A stretch of 64,000 bases of DNA from Candidatus Dormiibacterota bacterium (GCA_003153505.1 PLZA01000074.1:143824-207823); one strand, 5' to 3'; positions 17,623 through 25,809 are shown, counted from the first letter of the stretch. Translations and numbers: made by a program. Notes: a model not told the origin generated them from the sequence alone.

Positions 17623-18064
17623 GCACCGAGATGGCGTCCCGTGCATCGTTGGCCAGACGCGTCGCCTGCGCCTGTGTGATCACGCCTTTGACCACGCCGA
17701 GCGAGAGCCCGGCTCGGACCTCGGTCAGCGCATCGGCCTCGACCTTGGCTGCGTGCACCCCGGCGATCTGATCGAGGGTCTCCCCACGGAGCAGGTCAGC
17801 CCCGACCTGCCGCCAGGTGAGCTTGGTGTCGGTGGTGAAGAAGCCGAAGATCTGGGACGCCTCGTTCTTGAAGTGCCCGGTGGCGGCAAACCCGCCTGAG
17901 GCCAGCAGCGACGATGCAGCGGTCGACGCAGCCGAAAGCGAGACGGTCTGCGCTTGTGGGGCGGGTGCCGCGATGTGGTCGACCACCACCACGGTCCCGA
18001 GTCCGACGACGGCGGCGGCGAGGACGGCGATGACGACATTCGCAGGACGGAGCATCGGGTGCAT
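17579..18064 (-). CDS. Hypothetical secreted or membrane-anchored protein
   Basis: 161 residues. An N-terminal hydrophobic helix ('VVIAVLAAAVVGLGTVVVV') is followed by an Ala/Ser-rich linker and a helical domain with 'LTWRQVGADLLRGETLDQIAG' and 'GVVKGVITQAQATRL'. The helical part resembles the short repeats of secreted proteins in GC-rich soil bacteria, but I do not recognise a named family. It is divergent from rpmG and convergent with cysH, overlapping by 44 bp. Confidence 0.65.
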   Translation of the reverse strand: MHPMLRPANVVIAVLAAAVVGLGTVVVVDHIAAPAPQAQTVSLSAASTAASSLLASGGFAATGHFKNEASQIFGFFTTDTKLTWRQVGADLLRGETLDQIAGVHAAKVEADALTEVRAGLSLGVVKGVITQAQATRLANDARDAISVLMTAKLSALLPAGR

Positions 18065-18196
18065 GATGGGAGTTCCCCCGGGATTACGTTTGCTTGTCCA
18101 CAGCGTAATCCGAATCGCTCGACGAGGAGTTGGTGGCCGGGTACCGATCCGCTGGTGCCGATCTCGAAACGGTCCGCTCGGCGGGCCTCCTGATCT

Positions 18197-18206
18197 GTGG
18201 TAAACT
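18197..18206 (+). promoter_or_regulatory. Possible extended -10 promoter for the rpmG-secE-nusG-rplK-rplA block
   Basis: TGGTAAACT reads as a TGn-extended -10 element (TAAACT, 18201-18206). No good -35 is visible 17 bp upstream. A start about 7 bp downstream would place the leader hairpin at the very 5' end of the transcript. Confidence 0.35.
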
Positions 18207-18213
18207 GCACGCC

Positions 18214-18239
18214 GACCTAGCGCCGCTAGGTCTCTTTTG
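18214..18239 (+). promoter_or_regulatory. Leader hairpin followed by a T-rich tract upstream of rpmG
   Basis: GACCTAGC and GCTAGGTC form a perfect 8-bp stem with a GCC loop, followed by TCTTTTGT. This is the shape of an intrinsic terminator. No gene ends just before it on the + strand, and the - strand gene to its left is divergent. It is therefore better read as a leader attenuator or a 5' stabilising hairpin of the ribosomal block. Confidence 0.55.
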
Positions 18240-18258
18240 TGTTTGAGGCATTTGACAC

Positions 18259-18426
18259 GTGGCCACAGCCAAGGGCGGTTCCGCGATCATCACGTTGCAA
18301 TGCAACGAGTGCAAGGAACGCAATTACACGACGGTCAAGAACAAGCGCAACGACCCGGATCGTCTGGAGCTGCGCAAGTTCTGCAGGCGTTGCCGCGTGC
18401 ACAGGCAGCATCGCGAGACCAAGTGA
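18259..18426 (+). CDS. rpmG: 50S ribosomal protein L33
   Basis: 55 residues from GTG 18259, absent from the ORF track. The sequence '[15 protein letters not shown]' and '[13 protein letters not shown]' carries the two CxxC pairs of the zinc-binding L33 form, and the length is typical. L33 is a small component of the large ribosomal subunit. It stands directly before tRNA-Trp and secE, an order seen in several bacterial groups. The start is supported by the family N-terminus rather than by a strong ribosome binding site. Confidence 0.93.
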   Translation: MATAKGGSAIITLQCNECKERNYTTVKNKRNDPDRLELRKFCRRCRVHRQHRETK

Positions 18427-18430
18427 CCGA

Positions 18431-18506
18431 AGGGGCGTAGCTCAGCTGGTAGAGCATCGGTCTCCAAAACCGAGGGTCGCGCGTTCGAGTCGTGCCGCCC
18501 CTGCCA
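18431..18506 (+). tRNA. tRNA-Trp (anticodon CCA)
   Basis: A 76-nt cloverleaf: acceptor AGGGGCG pairs with CGCCCCT, the anticodon stem TCGGT/ACCGA encloses CTCCAAA with anticodon CCA at 18464-18466, and the T arm GCGCG/CGTGC encloses TTCGAGT. The terminal CCA is encoded. It lies 4 bp after the rpmG stop and is therefore processed from the same transcript. Confidence 0.97.
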
Positions 18507-18560
18507 TCACCCACCCAGCCCAGCCCGCCCCGGCATCACCACCAGGAGAGATCACCGCCA

Positions 18561-18926
18561 ATGGCCAAGGCTCGAATCGCACCGGGCAGCCCGCGTGCAC
18601 CCCGGCCGGCCTTGTCCGGAGCCGGGTCCGGCGGATCCGGCCGTGGAGGTCCGCTCGGGTATTTGCGCGGCGTCTGGGAGGAGCTGAAGAAGGTTGTCTG
18701 GCCTGGCCGCGACGAGTTGGCGCGCATGACCGGCATCGTGATTGCGACAGTCATCCTGTTCGCGGTGCTGGTGGGTTCGGCGGACTACCTGCTGAGCCTG
18801 GGTGTGCAGCGAGCGATCACGCAACAGGCCGCCGCCGCCACCGCCACAGCGGCGCCGACCACCGCCCCGATCCCAACCGCCGTACCGACCGCGGTCCCAA
18901 CCGCGGCGCCGACCGTGTCTCCGTAG
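18561..18926 (+). CDS. secE: Preprotein translocase subunit SecE
   Basis: 121 residues. The core has the family pattern 'YLRGVWEELKKVVWPGRDEL' and one membrane helix ('IVIATVILFAVLVGSADYLL'), the single-span SecE form that clamps SecY. The start is ATG 18561 with AGGAG 12 bp upstream; the ORF-track start at 18492 lies within the tRNA. The N-terminus has a Gly/Ser/Pro-rich linker. After the membrane helix there is an unusual tail of repeated Ala/Thr/Pro units (PTAVPTAVPTAAPT) of about 30 residues, predicted outside the cell. Confidence 0.9.
   Translation: MAKARIAPGSPRAPRPALSGAGSGGSGRGGPLGYLRGVWEELKKVVWPGRDELARMTGIVIATVILFAVLVGSADYLLSLGVQRAITQQAAAATATAAPTTAPIPTAVPTAVPTAAPTVSP
18832..18923 (+). 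repeat. Ala/Thr/Pro-coding low-complexity repeat in secE
   Basis: Short repeated units encoding PTA, PTAV and PTAAP follow the SecE membrane helix. They are imperfect at DNA level (ACCGCC, CCGACC variants) and end at the secE stop. Confidence 0.7.
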
Positions 18927-18951
18927 CCGTCGTGGGAGAATGAACATCGCT

Positions 18952-19503
18952 GTGAGCAACGCCGTTTCCGCCAAAGACGCCCGCTGGTACGTGGTACACG
19001 CGTATTCCGGCCATGAAGAGAAGGTTCGCGCGAACCTTCTCAAGCGCGTCGAGTCAATGGACATGCACGATCAGATCTTCGACGTCCTGGTCCCGACCGA
19101 AGAGGTCATGGAGATCAAGGACGGACAGCGCCGCAAGGTGAGCAAGCGGATCTTCCCGGGCTACATCCTCGTCAACATGGTCATGTCGGACGAGTCCTGG
19201 TACGTGGTCCGCAATACGCCGGGCGTGACGTCCTTCGTCGGCTCGGGCAACAAGCCCGTACCGCTGCAGGAGCACGAGATTCGCGGCATCCAGAAGCAGG
19301 TCAAGGCGGAGGCCCCGACCAAGGTCAACGTTGAGTACGAAGTCGGCGAGAACGTGCGCGTCATCGATGGGCCGTTCACCGACTTCCACGGCAAGGTGAC
19401 CGAGATCAACGTCGAGAAGGGCAAGCTCAAGGTGCTCGTCAACATGTTCGGTCGCGAGACACCCGTCGAGCTCGACCTGCTCCAGGTCGAACGGCTCCGC
19501 TAG
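18952..19503 (+). CDS. nusG: Transcription termination/antitermination protein NusG
   Basis: About 183 residues with the NGN domain ('ARWYVVHAYSGHEEKVRANL', 'FPGYILVNM', 'VRNTPGVTSFVG') and a C-terminal KOW domain ('GENVRVIDGPFTDFHGKVTEIN', 'VNMFGRETPVELDL'). It binds RNA polymerase and couples it to Rho or to the ribosome. GTG 18952 is chosen because GGGAGA upstream is 12 bp away, as at secE; ATG 18940, directly next to that sequence, is an alternative. It follows secE as in most bacteria. Confidence 0.95.
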   Translation: MSNAVSAKDARWYVVHAYSGHEEKVRANLLKRVESMDMHDQIFDVLVPTEEVMEIKDGQRRKVSKRIFPGYILVNMVMSDESWYVVRNTPGVTSFVGSGNKPVPLQEHEIRGIQKQVKAEAPTKVNVEYEVGENVRVIDGPFTDFHGKVTEINVEKGKLKVLVNMFGRETPVELDLLQVERLR

Positions 19504-19530
19504 GCGAGTTCCAAGAATTCAAGGACACCG

Positions 19531-19953
19531 ATGAGCAAGAAGAAGATCAAGACCGTCATCAAGCTGCAGCTCCAAGCGGGCAAAGCGACGCCCGCGCCGC
19601 CCGTCGGCACGGCCCTGGGTCCGCACGGCCTCAACATCATGGAGTTCTGCAAGGCGTACAACGAGCGCACCGCCAACCAGTCCGGGGTCATCCCCGCTCA
19701 GATCACCGTCTTCGAAGACCGGACCTTCAGCTTCATCACCAAGACGCCGCCCGCGTCGGAGCTGCTCAAGAAGGCCGCGGGGGTCGAGAAGGGATCGGGA
19801 AACCCGAACCGCGACAAGGTCGGATCGCTGTCCAAGCAGCAGGTCCGCGAAATCGCCGAGGTCAAGCAAGCCGACCTTAACGCCCACGACCTGGAGCACG
19901 CGACCAGGATCATCGAGGGCACGGCGCGATCCATGGGCCTGAACGTCAACTGA
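19531..19953 (+). CDS. rplK: 50S ribosomal protein L11
   Basis: 140 residues, close to the usual 141. The N-terminal domain has '[24 protein letters not shown]' and '[12 protein letters not shown]', and the rRNA-binding C-terminal domain ends with 'ARSMGLNV'. L11 forms the GTPase-associated stalk base. It starts 27 bp after nusG and precedes rplA by 55 bp. Confidence 0.97.
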   Translation: MSKKKIKTVIKLQLQAGKATPAPPVGTALGPHGLNIMEFCKAYNERTANQSGVIPAQITVFEDRTFSFITKTPPASELLKKAAGVEKGSGNPNRDKVGSLSKQQVREIAEVKQADLNAHDLEHATRIIEGTARSMGLNVN

Positions 19954-20008
19954 GCCACTGAGTGGGAGGGCGCCTCGACGCGCCCGCCAACACCACGGAG
20001 CACGTGAA

Positions 20009-20719
20009 ATGCCAAGACAACACGGCAAGAAGTACCGCGAGGCCGCGAGCGCCATCGAGGCCGGGAAGTTCTATCCCCCGGCCGAGGCCATGAGCCTGGT
20101 CCGCCAGACGGCGGTGACCGCGTTCGACTCGTCCATCGAGGTGCACATCCGCCTCGGTATCGACCCACGCCACGCCGACCAGGTGGTCCGGAGCACCGTG
20201 ACCCTGCCCCACGGCACCGGCAAGACCAGGAGAATCGCGGTCTTCGCGACCGGCGAGAAACTTCGCGAGGCCATCGAGGGCGGCGCCGACGTTGTCGGCG
20301 GCGAGGATCTGGTGAAGAAGGTGCAGGAAGGGGTGATCGACTTCGACGTCGCGCTGGCCACGCCCGAGGTGATGGGCATGGTCGGCCGCCTGGGCAAGAT
20401 CCTCGGCCCGCGCGGGTTGATGCCCAACCCCAAAGCCGGCACGGTCACGTTCGACATCGCCAAGGCGATCCAGGACGTCCAGGGCGGGCGCGTCGAGTTC
20501 CGTAATGACAGAACGGGCATCATTCACACCGCAATTGGTAAAGCCTCGTTCGACGACGACAAACTGCGCGACAATTTCGCCGCTTTGATGGATGCAATTG
20601 TTCGCGCGAAGCCGTCCGGCGCAAAGGGCACCTACGTGAAGACGGTCACGGTCGTCGCAACCATGGGCCCCGGCGTACCCGTCGACCCGGTGCAGGCAGC
20701 ACGACTGACGGTGGGCTGA
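20009..20719 (+). CDS. rplA: 50S ribosomal protein L1
   Basis: 236 residues. Family landmarks are '[30 protein letters not shown]', '[16 protein letters not shown]' and '[19 protein letters not shown]'. L1 forms the mobile stalk at the E site and commonly represses its own L11 operon. No rplJ-rplL follows. Instead a receiver-ATPase gene begins 13 bp downstream with no terminator between, so rplA may be cotranscribed with it. Confidence 0.97.
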   Translation: MPRQHGKKYREAASAIEAGKFYPPAEAMSLVRQTAVTAFDSSIEVHIRLGIDPRHADQVVRSTVTLPHGTGKTRRIAVFATGEKLREAIEGGADVVGGEDLVKKVQEGVIDFDVALATPEVMGMVGRLGKILGPRGLMPNPKAGTVTFDIAKAIQDVQGGRVEFRNDRTGIIHTAIGKASFDDDKLRDNFAALMDAIVRAKPSGAKGTYVKTVTVVATMGPGVPVDPVQAARLTVG

Positions 20720-20732
20720 GGTACCGATCGAC

Positions 20733-21968
20733 TTGATCCGGCTCCTCATCGTCGACGACATCGCGAGCACTCGGGACAACCTGCGCAAGCTGCTCGGGTT
20801 CGAAGAGGACATCGAGGTCATCGGCACTGCCGGCGACGGCAAGCAGGGCCTCGAAGAGGCGCACCGCCTGCTTCCCGACATCGTGCTCACCGACGTGAAC
20901 ATGCCGATCATGGACGGGATCCAGCTCACCGAGCGGCTGGCTCAGGAGTTGCCCGGATCCCCGGTGATCATCATGTCCGTCCAGGGGGAGCGCGACTACC
21001 TCCGGCGCGCGATGCAGGCGGGGGCCCGCGAGTACCTGATCAAACCCTTCAGTCACGACGAGCTCGTGGCGGCGATTCGCCGGGTGCATCAGCTCGAGGA
21101 GAAGAAGGGCACCTTCGCGAAAGCAGCAGCCCCAGACGGGACTGGCGCCCCGCGCCCGGCCGCCCTCGGCGAGGTGATCGTCCTGTTTTCGGGCAAGGGA
21201 GGCGTCGGCAAGACCCTGCTCGCGACCAACCTGTCGGTCGCGCTCGCCGTCGAGACCGAGTCCCGCGTGGCGCTGGTCGACCTCGACCTCCAGTTCGGGG
21301 ATATCGGCGTGATGCTCAACCTCGATCACAGCAGGAGCATCACCGACGTCGTGGACTCGGAGACCCTCGAGCCGGAGATGCTCAATGAGATCATGGCCCA
21401 GGGGCCGAACGGGGTTCGCGTCCTGCTCGCGCCGATCAGCCCCGAGCTCGCCGACCTGATCACCAGCGACCACGTTCGCATGGTCATGGCGGAGCTGCGC
21501 AAGACGTTCGATTACGTGGTGGTCGACACCTCGTCCCATCTCGCCGACTTCAACCTCGAGGTCATCGAGTCCGCACAACATGTTCTCGTGGTGACCGCGC
21601 TCACGATCCCGGCGATCAAGGACGCGAAGCTGGCGCTCAAGGTGCTGGAGTCACTCACGGTCGACCCGAGCGCCGTGCTCCTGGTGGTGGACCGCAGCGA
21701 CTCGCATTCCGACTTCAACAAGGACTCGATCGAGCAGAACCTCCGCCAGAGCGTCGGCGCCCAGATCCCCTACGACCCGCGCGTGGTCGGCGACTCGATC
21801 AACCGAGGGATTCCCTTCGTGATCTCGAGCCCTGAATCGGACATCAGCCGCTCCATCCGCGAGCTCGCCGGTGCGCTGGTTCCGGGCGGCGGTGGTCAGC
21901 CCGTGGGTGCCGGGGTCGGCGCCGCCAAGGCCGACGACAAGCGCAAGCGGCGGATTTTCGGCCGCTAG
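20733..21968 (+). CDS. cpaE: Receiver-CpaE/TadZ-type ATPase (copy 1, complete motifs)
   Basis: 411 residues from a TTG. An N-terminal response-regulator receiver (1-120) has acidic 'VDD', phospho-acceptor Asp in 'IVLTDVNMP' and the conserved Lys in 'LIKPF'. A MinD/ParA-type ATPase follows with deviant Walker A '[12 protein letters not shown]', 'LVDLDLQFGDIGVML' and 'DYVVVDTSS'. This is the CpaE/TadZ architecture, which localises the Tad pilus. The gene lies 13 bp after rplA. It is convergent with copy 2, overlapping by 4 bp. All catalytic and phosphorylation residues look intact. Confidence 0.88.
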   Translation: MIRLLIVDDIASTRDNLRKLLGFEEDIEVIGTAGDGKQGLEEAHRLLPDIVLTDVNMPIMDGIQLTERLAQELPGSPVIIMSVQGERDYLRRAMQAGAREYLIKPFSHDELVAAIRRVHQLEEKKGTFAKAAAPDGTGAPRPAALGEVIVLFSGKGGVGKTLLATNLSVALAVETESRVALVDLDLQFGDIGVMLNLDHSRSITDVVDSETLEPEMLNEIMAQGPNGVRVLLAPISPELADLITSDHVRMVMAELRKTFDYVVVDTSSHLADFNLEVIESAQHVLVVTALTIPAIKDAKLALKVLESLTVDPSAVLLVVDRSDSHSDFNKDSIEQNLRQSVGAQIPYDPRVVGDSINRGIPFVISSPESDISRSIRELAGALVPGGGGQPVGAGVGAAKADDKRKRRIFGR

Positions 21969-23218
21969 TCGCGAGCGAAGCCGAGCCGGCGCCGGCTCCG
22001 CTTCTTGCCGGGTTGTTCGGCGGAGGATTCCGGACCGGCGTCGCCGGTGAGCGCGGCGGCGAGACGCTCGAACGCGGCGGTGGCGGGGGAGGAGTGGCCA
22101 CCGATCACCACCGGGACACCCGAGCTCACCGAGCCACCGATCGCCATGGCGTCGTGGGGAATCTCCGCCGCGACCGGGTGACGCAGAAAGTCCTCGATCC
22201 GGGCTCGGTCCATCCCGCCCGCAAGTGGGGCATCACGGTGATTGGCGACCACGACAATGCGCTCGGGGTCCACCTGGAGCACGCCGATCACCGACATGAT
22301 CAGGCGCGTGTTCTTCACCGAGGTGACGCTGAAGTCGGTGACCAGCACGATGTGATCGGAGTTCTCGAGCGCCTCGAGGGTGATCTCCGACAGCTGCGAG
22401 GTCGTGTCCGCGACCACGAGCTCGAAGCTGGCGCGAAGCTCGGCCACGAGGGAGCGCAGGTGCGCGGTGGTCACGTAGTCGGCAAGCTCGGGGCTCGGCG
22501 GCGCCGCCAGCACGGTGAGCCCCTGTGGTCCCAGCGTGAGCGCCTGCTGGATCACGTGGCGATCGGTCATTCCCGCGTCACTTGCGGCGAACTCGGCGAT
22601 CGACCCGTCGGGAGTCATCGCGAGCAGCGCAGCCACATCGCCGAACTGGAGCGAGAGGTCCACGAGGACCACGCTGCCCGGGTGGGGACGGTTGAGCACC
22701 AGCGACAGGTTGGTCGCGATGATCGATTTGCCGACACCGCCCTTTCCCGAGACGATCGTGATCATCTTTCCTGCGCGACGCCGGGACCCGTCGACGGCTG
22801 GGGCGCCACCGTTCGACGGGTCTCGGACTGCCTGGGCGGCGCGCTTGCGCGCCTGGAAGGCATGAACGCGGTGGATCGCAGCGACGAGGTCATCGCCGGC
22901 GAACGGCTTCTGGAGGACCTCGCGGGCGCCGGCGAGCATCGCCCTCCGGAAGAGCTCGCTGCCACTTTCCATCGACATCAGGATCACGCCGGCCTGGGGG
23001 GCGTACTCCGCGAGCATCTCGGTGGTCTGAACGCCGTCGAGGCCGGAGAGCCCGGCGTCGAGCACCGCGATGTCCGGCACGAGGTGCAGGGCCTCCTGGA
23101 GCGCGTGCTCGCCGTCCTCGGCGGTGCCGCAGACAGTGATGTCCTCCTCGGCGGCGAGACGGCGTATGAGGTTGGCCCGAATCCGCTCACTCCCGTCGGC
23201 AACCAGCACGCGAATCAC
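21965..23218 (-). CDS. cpaE: Receiver-CpaE/TadZ-type ATPase (copy 2)
   Basis: 417 residues with the same architecture as copy 1. The receiver has 'VADGSE' where a DD pair is usual, keeps Asp in 'IAVLDAGLSG' and keeps the Lys in 'LQKPF'. The ATPase has an intact deviant Walker A '[12 protein letters not shown]', then 'LVDLSLQFGDVAALL' and 'ELVVADTTS'. The Asp normally found after 'LVD' is replaced by Ser. It is 9 bp downstream of copy 3, so the two are probably cotranscribed. It would support localisation or regulation of the Tad machine. Confidence 0.87.
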   Translation of the reverse strand: MIRVLVADGSERIRANLIRRLAAEEDITVCGTAEDGEHALQEALHLVPDIAVLDAGLSGLDGVQTTEMLAEYAPQAGVILMSMESGSELFRRAMLAGAREVLQKPFAGDDLVAAIHRVHAFQARKRAAQAVRDPSNGGAPAVDGSRRRAGKMITIVSGKGGVGKSIIATNLSLVLNRPHPGSVVLVDLSLQFGDVAALLAMTPDGSIAEFAASDAGMTDRHVIQQALTLGPQGLTVLAAPPSPELADYVTTAHLRSLVAELRASFELVVADTTSQLSEITLEALENSDHIVLVTDFSVTSVKNTRLIMSVIGVLQVDPERIVVVANHRDAPLAGGMDRARIEDFLRHPVAAEIPHDAMAIGGSVSSGVPVVIGGHSSPATAAFERLAAALTGDAGPESSAEQPGKKRSRRRLGFARD

Positions 23219-23227
23219 GGCGCCACC

Positions 23228-24493
23228 TTACCTCCGCCCCAGGCTGAATCGGCGCCGGTAGACGGGCGGCGCCGGCGCGGGCAGCTCGATCGCCGTCTCA
23301 TCTCGGGTGGCTCCATCACCCCTGACCAGCTGACTCAGGGCGACGAGCCGGCGGGCGAGCTCGGCACGCGGCTGCGCGAGCACGATCGGTGTGCCGGAGT
23401 CGAGTGAAGGGTCCACCCGCGGGTCGTACGGGAGATCGATGAGGATGGTTCTGCCGAGGATCTCCTCGATGTCCTCGCGGCGGTAGTTGGTCCGCGGGCG
23501 GGTGTGGTTCAGGACCACGTCGACTCGGTCCATGTCGACGCCGAGCGCCTCGAGGAGCAGCAGGGTCGCTTTGGTCCCGCGCACGGCACTCAGGTTGTAG
23601 CTGGTGACCAGCAGGATGCGATCGGCGAGCTCGAAGGCTTCCAGGACGCGCTCATCCAGATGCGAGGGCGTGTCGATGACGACGACCGCATGTGCCCGGG
23701 CGGTTGCCCTGACGATCGCGCGGAGGCCCGCGGCCGTGATCGTCTCGGCAAGCTCCGGGCTCGACGGGGCGCGCAGAACCCTCAGCTCGGCGGGGCCGGT
23801 GGCGAGGACGGCGTCCAGCAATGAGTTCTCGATGTCCTCGCCGTGCGCCGCCAGGTCGGCGATCGAGAGCAGGTGGTTGTCGACATGGAGCATGCCGGCG
23901 GCGTCGCCGAACTGGAGATCCGTGTCCAGGAGCGCCGCTCGTCCGCCGCCACCGTCGGCAAGGGCCGCGGCGAGGTTGATGGCGACCATCGAGGTGCCGG
24001 TCCCACCCTTCCCGGAAAAGGTCACCACCACCGCTGCCCGGCCCCGAGGCGTCCGCACCTCGCGACGGTCAGTGTCGATGTTGCCCTCTGCAGTGCCGTC
24101 TGCCGTCTCGCCGCCGCTGCCCGCGTTTCGCGGCGGGAGGACCCCGGCGGCGACGCGGATCGCATGGAGCAGCTCCGGGCCCTCCACCGTCTCGGCGACC
24201 GCTCCGACGGTCCAAGCCGGCCCGGCCCGGGCCGGACTGTCCCCGCCAGTCATGAGCAGCACGCGGGTTGCCGGCGACACCGATCCGAGGTGCGCCGCAA
24301 AGTCCGCCTGGGGCAGCTCGGTGAAACGCTCATGCAGCACCAGGACATCGGGCTGGCGCAGCCAGGCTTCCTCGATGACCGCGGACGCCTGGTGTGCAAC
24401 CCCGCACACGTCGATGACGTCGGCGTACGGCTTGAGCTTCTCGAGGTCGCCGACGATTCGAGCGATCTCGTCCGCGATGAGTACGCGGATCAC
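23228..24493 (-). CDS. cpaE: Receiver-CpaE/TadZ-like protein (copy 3, degenerate motifs)
   Basis: About 421 residues from GTG 24493, chosen because its 'VIRVLIADE' matches the start of copy 2; the longer ORF-track start adds only upstream sequence. The receiver lacks the phospho-acceptor Asp ('VLVLHERFTEL', with His in that place) and the conserved Lys. The P-loop reads 'SGKGGTGTSMVA', so the Lys before Ser/Thr is replaced by Thr. The rest of the CpaE fold ('LLDTDLQFGDAAGML', 'VVVIDTPSHLDE') is retained. It is likely a pseudo-enzyme partner of the other copies. Confidence 0.85.
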   Translation of the reverse strand: MIRVLIADEIARIVGDLEKLKPYADVIDVCGVAHQASAVIEEAWLRQPDVLVLHERFTELPQADFAAHLGSVSPATRVLLMTGGDSPARAGPAWTVGAVAETVEGPELLHAIRVAAGVLPPRNAGSGGETADGTAEGNIDTDRREVRTPRGRAAVVVTFSGKGGTGTSMVAINLAAALADGGGGRAALLDTDLQFGDAAGMLHVDNHLLSIADLAAHGEDIENSLLDAVLATGPAELRVLRAPSSPELAETITAAGLRAIVRATARAHAVVVIDTPSHLDERVLEAFELADRILLVTSYNLSAVRGTKATLLLLEALGVDMDRVDVVLNHTRPRTNYRREDIEEILGRTILIDLPYDPRVDPSLDSGTPIVLAQPRAELARRLVALSQLVRGDGATRDETAIELPAPAPPVYRRRFSLGRR

Positions 24494-24593
24494 GGCCGCC
24501 CCCCGCGTGCCCAGTGCATCGTGCGCATGGTACGGCGAATCGTCCAGAGGTGGCTGGCGCGGACAATGATGCGACACGGCGTTCTCATCTGCA

Positions 24594-24630
24594 ATAAAAA
24601 GAGGAGCCGGCCCGATGGCCAACTCCTCTT
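24594..24630 (-). terminator. Rho-independent terminator of the flp pilin gene
   Basis: Read on the minus strand, AAGAGGAG and CTCCTCTT form an 8-bp stem (24599-24606 with 24623-24630), with further GGCC/GGCC pairing inside, followed by TTTTTATTGC. It sits 25 bp after the flp stop codon and isolates flp from the downstream cpaE copy. Confidence 0.88.
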
Positions 24631-24654
24631 GACTGTCCTGGTTGCTTGTGAAAG

Positions 24655-24855
24655 CTACGAGGCCAGGCCGTTGCTGATGTTCGAGAACACGTTGTTGACC
24701 TGCTTGCCGACGACTTGCAGGATAACGATAACGACGATGGCGATAAGGACGAGGATGAGCGCATACTCAACCATGCCCTGGCCTTCCTCAGCCTCCTCAC
24801 GCTTGCGAGCGATGAACTCTGTTGCGCGAAGGTACAGGGTGCTCAGCATATCCAT
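24655..24855 (-). CDS. flp: Flp-type (type IVb) pilin prepilin
   Basis: 66 residues from ATG 24855. A charged leader ends in 'KREEAEEG', followed by 'QGMVEYALILVLIAIVVIVIL'. If cleavage occurs after that Gly, Glu falls at +5 and Tyr at +6, as in Flp pilins processed by TadV/CpaA. The short polar tail is normal for Flp. A perfect AAAGGAGGT (24866-24874) precedes it by 11 bp, and a strong terminator follows, fitting a highly expressed monocistronic pilin. No prepilin peptidase gene is visible in the window. Confidence 0.93.
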   Translation of the reverse strand: MDMLSTLYLRATEFIARKREEAEEGQGMVEYALILVLIAIVVIVILQVVGKQVNNVFSNISNGLAS

Positions 24856-24865
24856 TCCGTTTTTC

Positions 24866-24874
24866 ACCTCCTTT
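24866..24874 (-). promoter_or_regulatory. Consensus ribosome binding site of flp
   Basis: AAAGGAGGT, a near-perfect anti-16S match, overlaps the ORF-track GTG start of flp. This argues that the true start is the ATG at 24855 rather than that GTG. Confidence 0.75.
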
Positions 24875-25089
24875 CGGGTTGTATTTTCGAGGCCGAGACG
24901 ATTGCTCGGACCCGACTGCTGCGAGTGTGGACCCCTGCTGCTGCAACGGAATGGCCTGCGTGCTAAATATTGGTAACGAAGGATCGGACACGCGGCGGAC
25001 GGTGCTCGGGCAACGAGAAATCGTGGTGATTCGATGACAACCGCGCTACGAGAGCGTCGCTCTGAATTGGCCTGACCTAGACTCCGGCC

Positions 25090-25809
25090 ATGGCCGAGGC
25101 GGTCGCGATTCCAGCACGCCGTGGCGACCTGGAGCGTCGCGTCGAAGAAATCCGATTCCTGGTCTTCGGGCGCTCACTTCCGGCTGTGCTCTTCGCCCTC
25201 CTGGGCTGGCGCGTGTTACTGAATCTTCTTTCGCAGGTACGAGGACTCCCTGTGCACGCAGGAGTCAGCGACTTCCTTGCCGGCCCTCTCACCACCGGCG
25301 TGTACCTCCTCTTCTGCGTCATCCCTGTCGGCATCTACCTGGTGCGGCCGAGGCCTCGCGCTCGTGACGGTCGCGCGATCGCTCGGACGGCAGGTCTCGT
25401 CGGAACGACGATGCTGCTCGTGGTCGGCGCGTTTCCGAACCCCGTCCTGTTCACGCCACCTGCCCTCATCCGGGATCTTTCGGCCCCGCTGGCGCTCGGA
25501 GCGTTCGCTCTCGGCGTGTGCGGCCTGCTCTTCCTTCGCCGCAGCCTGAGCATCATTCCCGAGGCTCGCCGCCTGGTCACGGGCGGCCCTTATCGGTTCA
25601 TCAGGCACCCCCTCTATGCGGCCGAGATCCTCGCAGCCGTCGCGCTGGTGCTTGCCCGTCCGGGACTGTGGGCGACACTGACGCTGGTGCCGTTCATCGC
25701 GGTGCAGATGCTGAGAGCGCGATTCGAGGAAGGGCTGCTCGCTCGCATCTTCCCCGAGTACAGGCCATATGCGATCCGGACCCGAAGGCTCATTCCCCTG
25801 GTGTGGTAG
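25090..25809 (+). CDS. Isoprenylcysteine methyltransferase-like (ICMT/PEMT) membrane protein
   Basis: 239 residues with about six hydrophobic segments. The C-terminal half carries the family signature 'GPYRFIRHPLYAAEIL' and 'FEEGLLARIFPEYRPYAIRTRRLIP', which bind S-adenosylmethionine in ICMT-type integral membrane methyltransferases. In bacteria such proteins methylate lipids or small molecules; no substrate can be inferred. The next ORF starts on the base after its stop, so they may be cotranscribed. Confidence 0.75.
   Translation: MAEAVAIPARRGDLERRVEEIRFLVFGRSLPAVLFALLGWRVLLNLLSQVRGLPVHAGVSDFLAGPLTTGVYLLFCVIPVGIYLVRPRPRARDGRAIARTAGLVGTTMLLVVGAFPNPVLFTPPALIRDLSAPLALGAFALGVCGLLFLRRSLSIIPEARRLVTGGPYRFIRHPLYAAEILAAVALVLARPGLWATLTLVPFIAVQMLRARFEEGLLARIFPEYRPYAIRTRRLIPLVW

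Noticed and set aside
18214-18239. Terminator of an upstream plus-strand gene
   Set aside because: No plus-strand gene ends just before it; cysH ends almost 600 bp earlier and the intervening gene is on the minus strand.
22013-23407. 464-residue plus-strand ORF
   Set aside because: Antisense to cpaE copy 2, with Asp/His/Arg-rich composition typical of the complementary frame in GC-rich genes.
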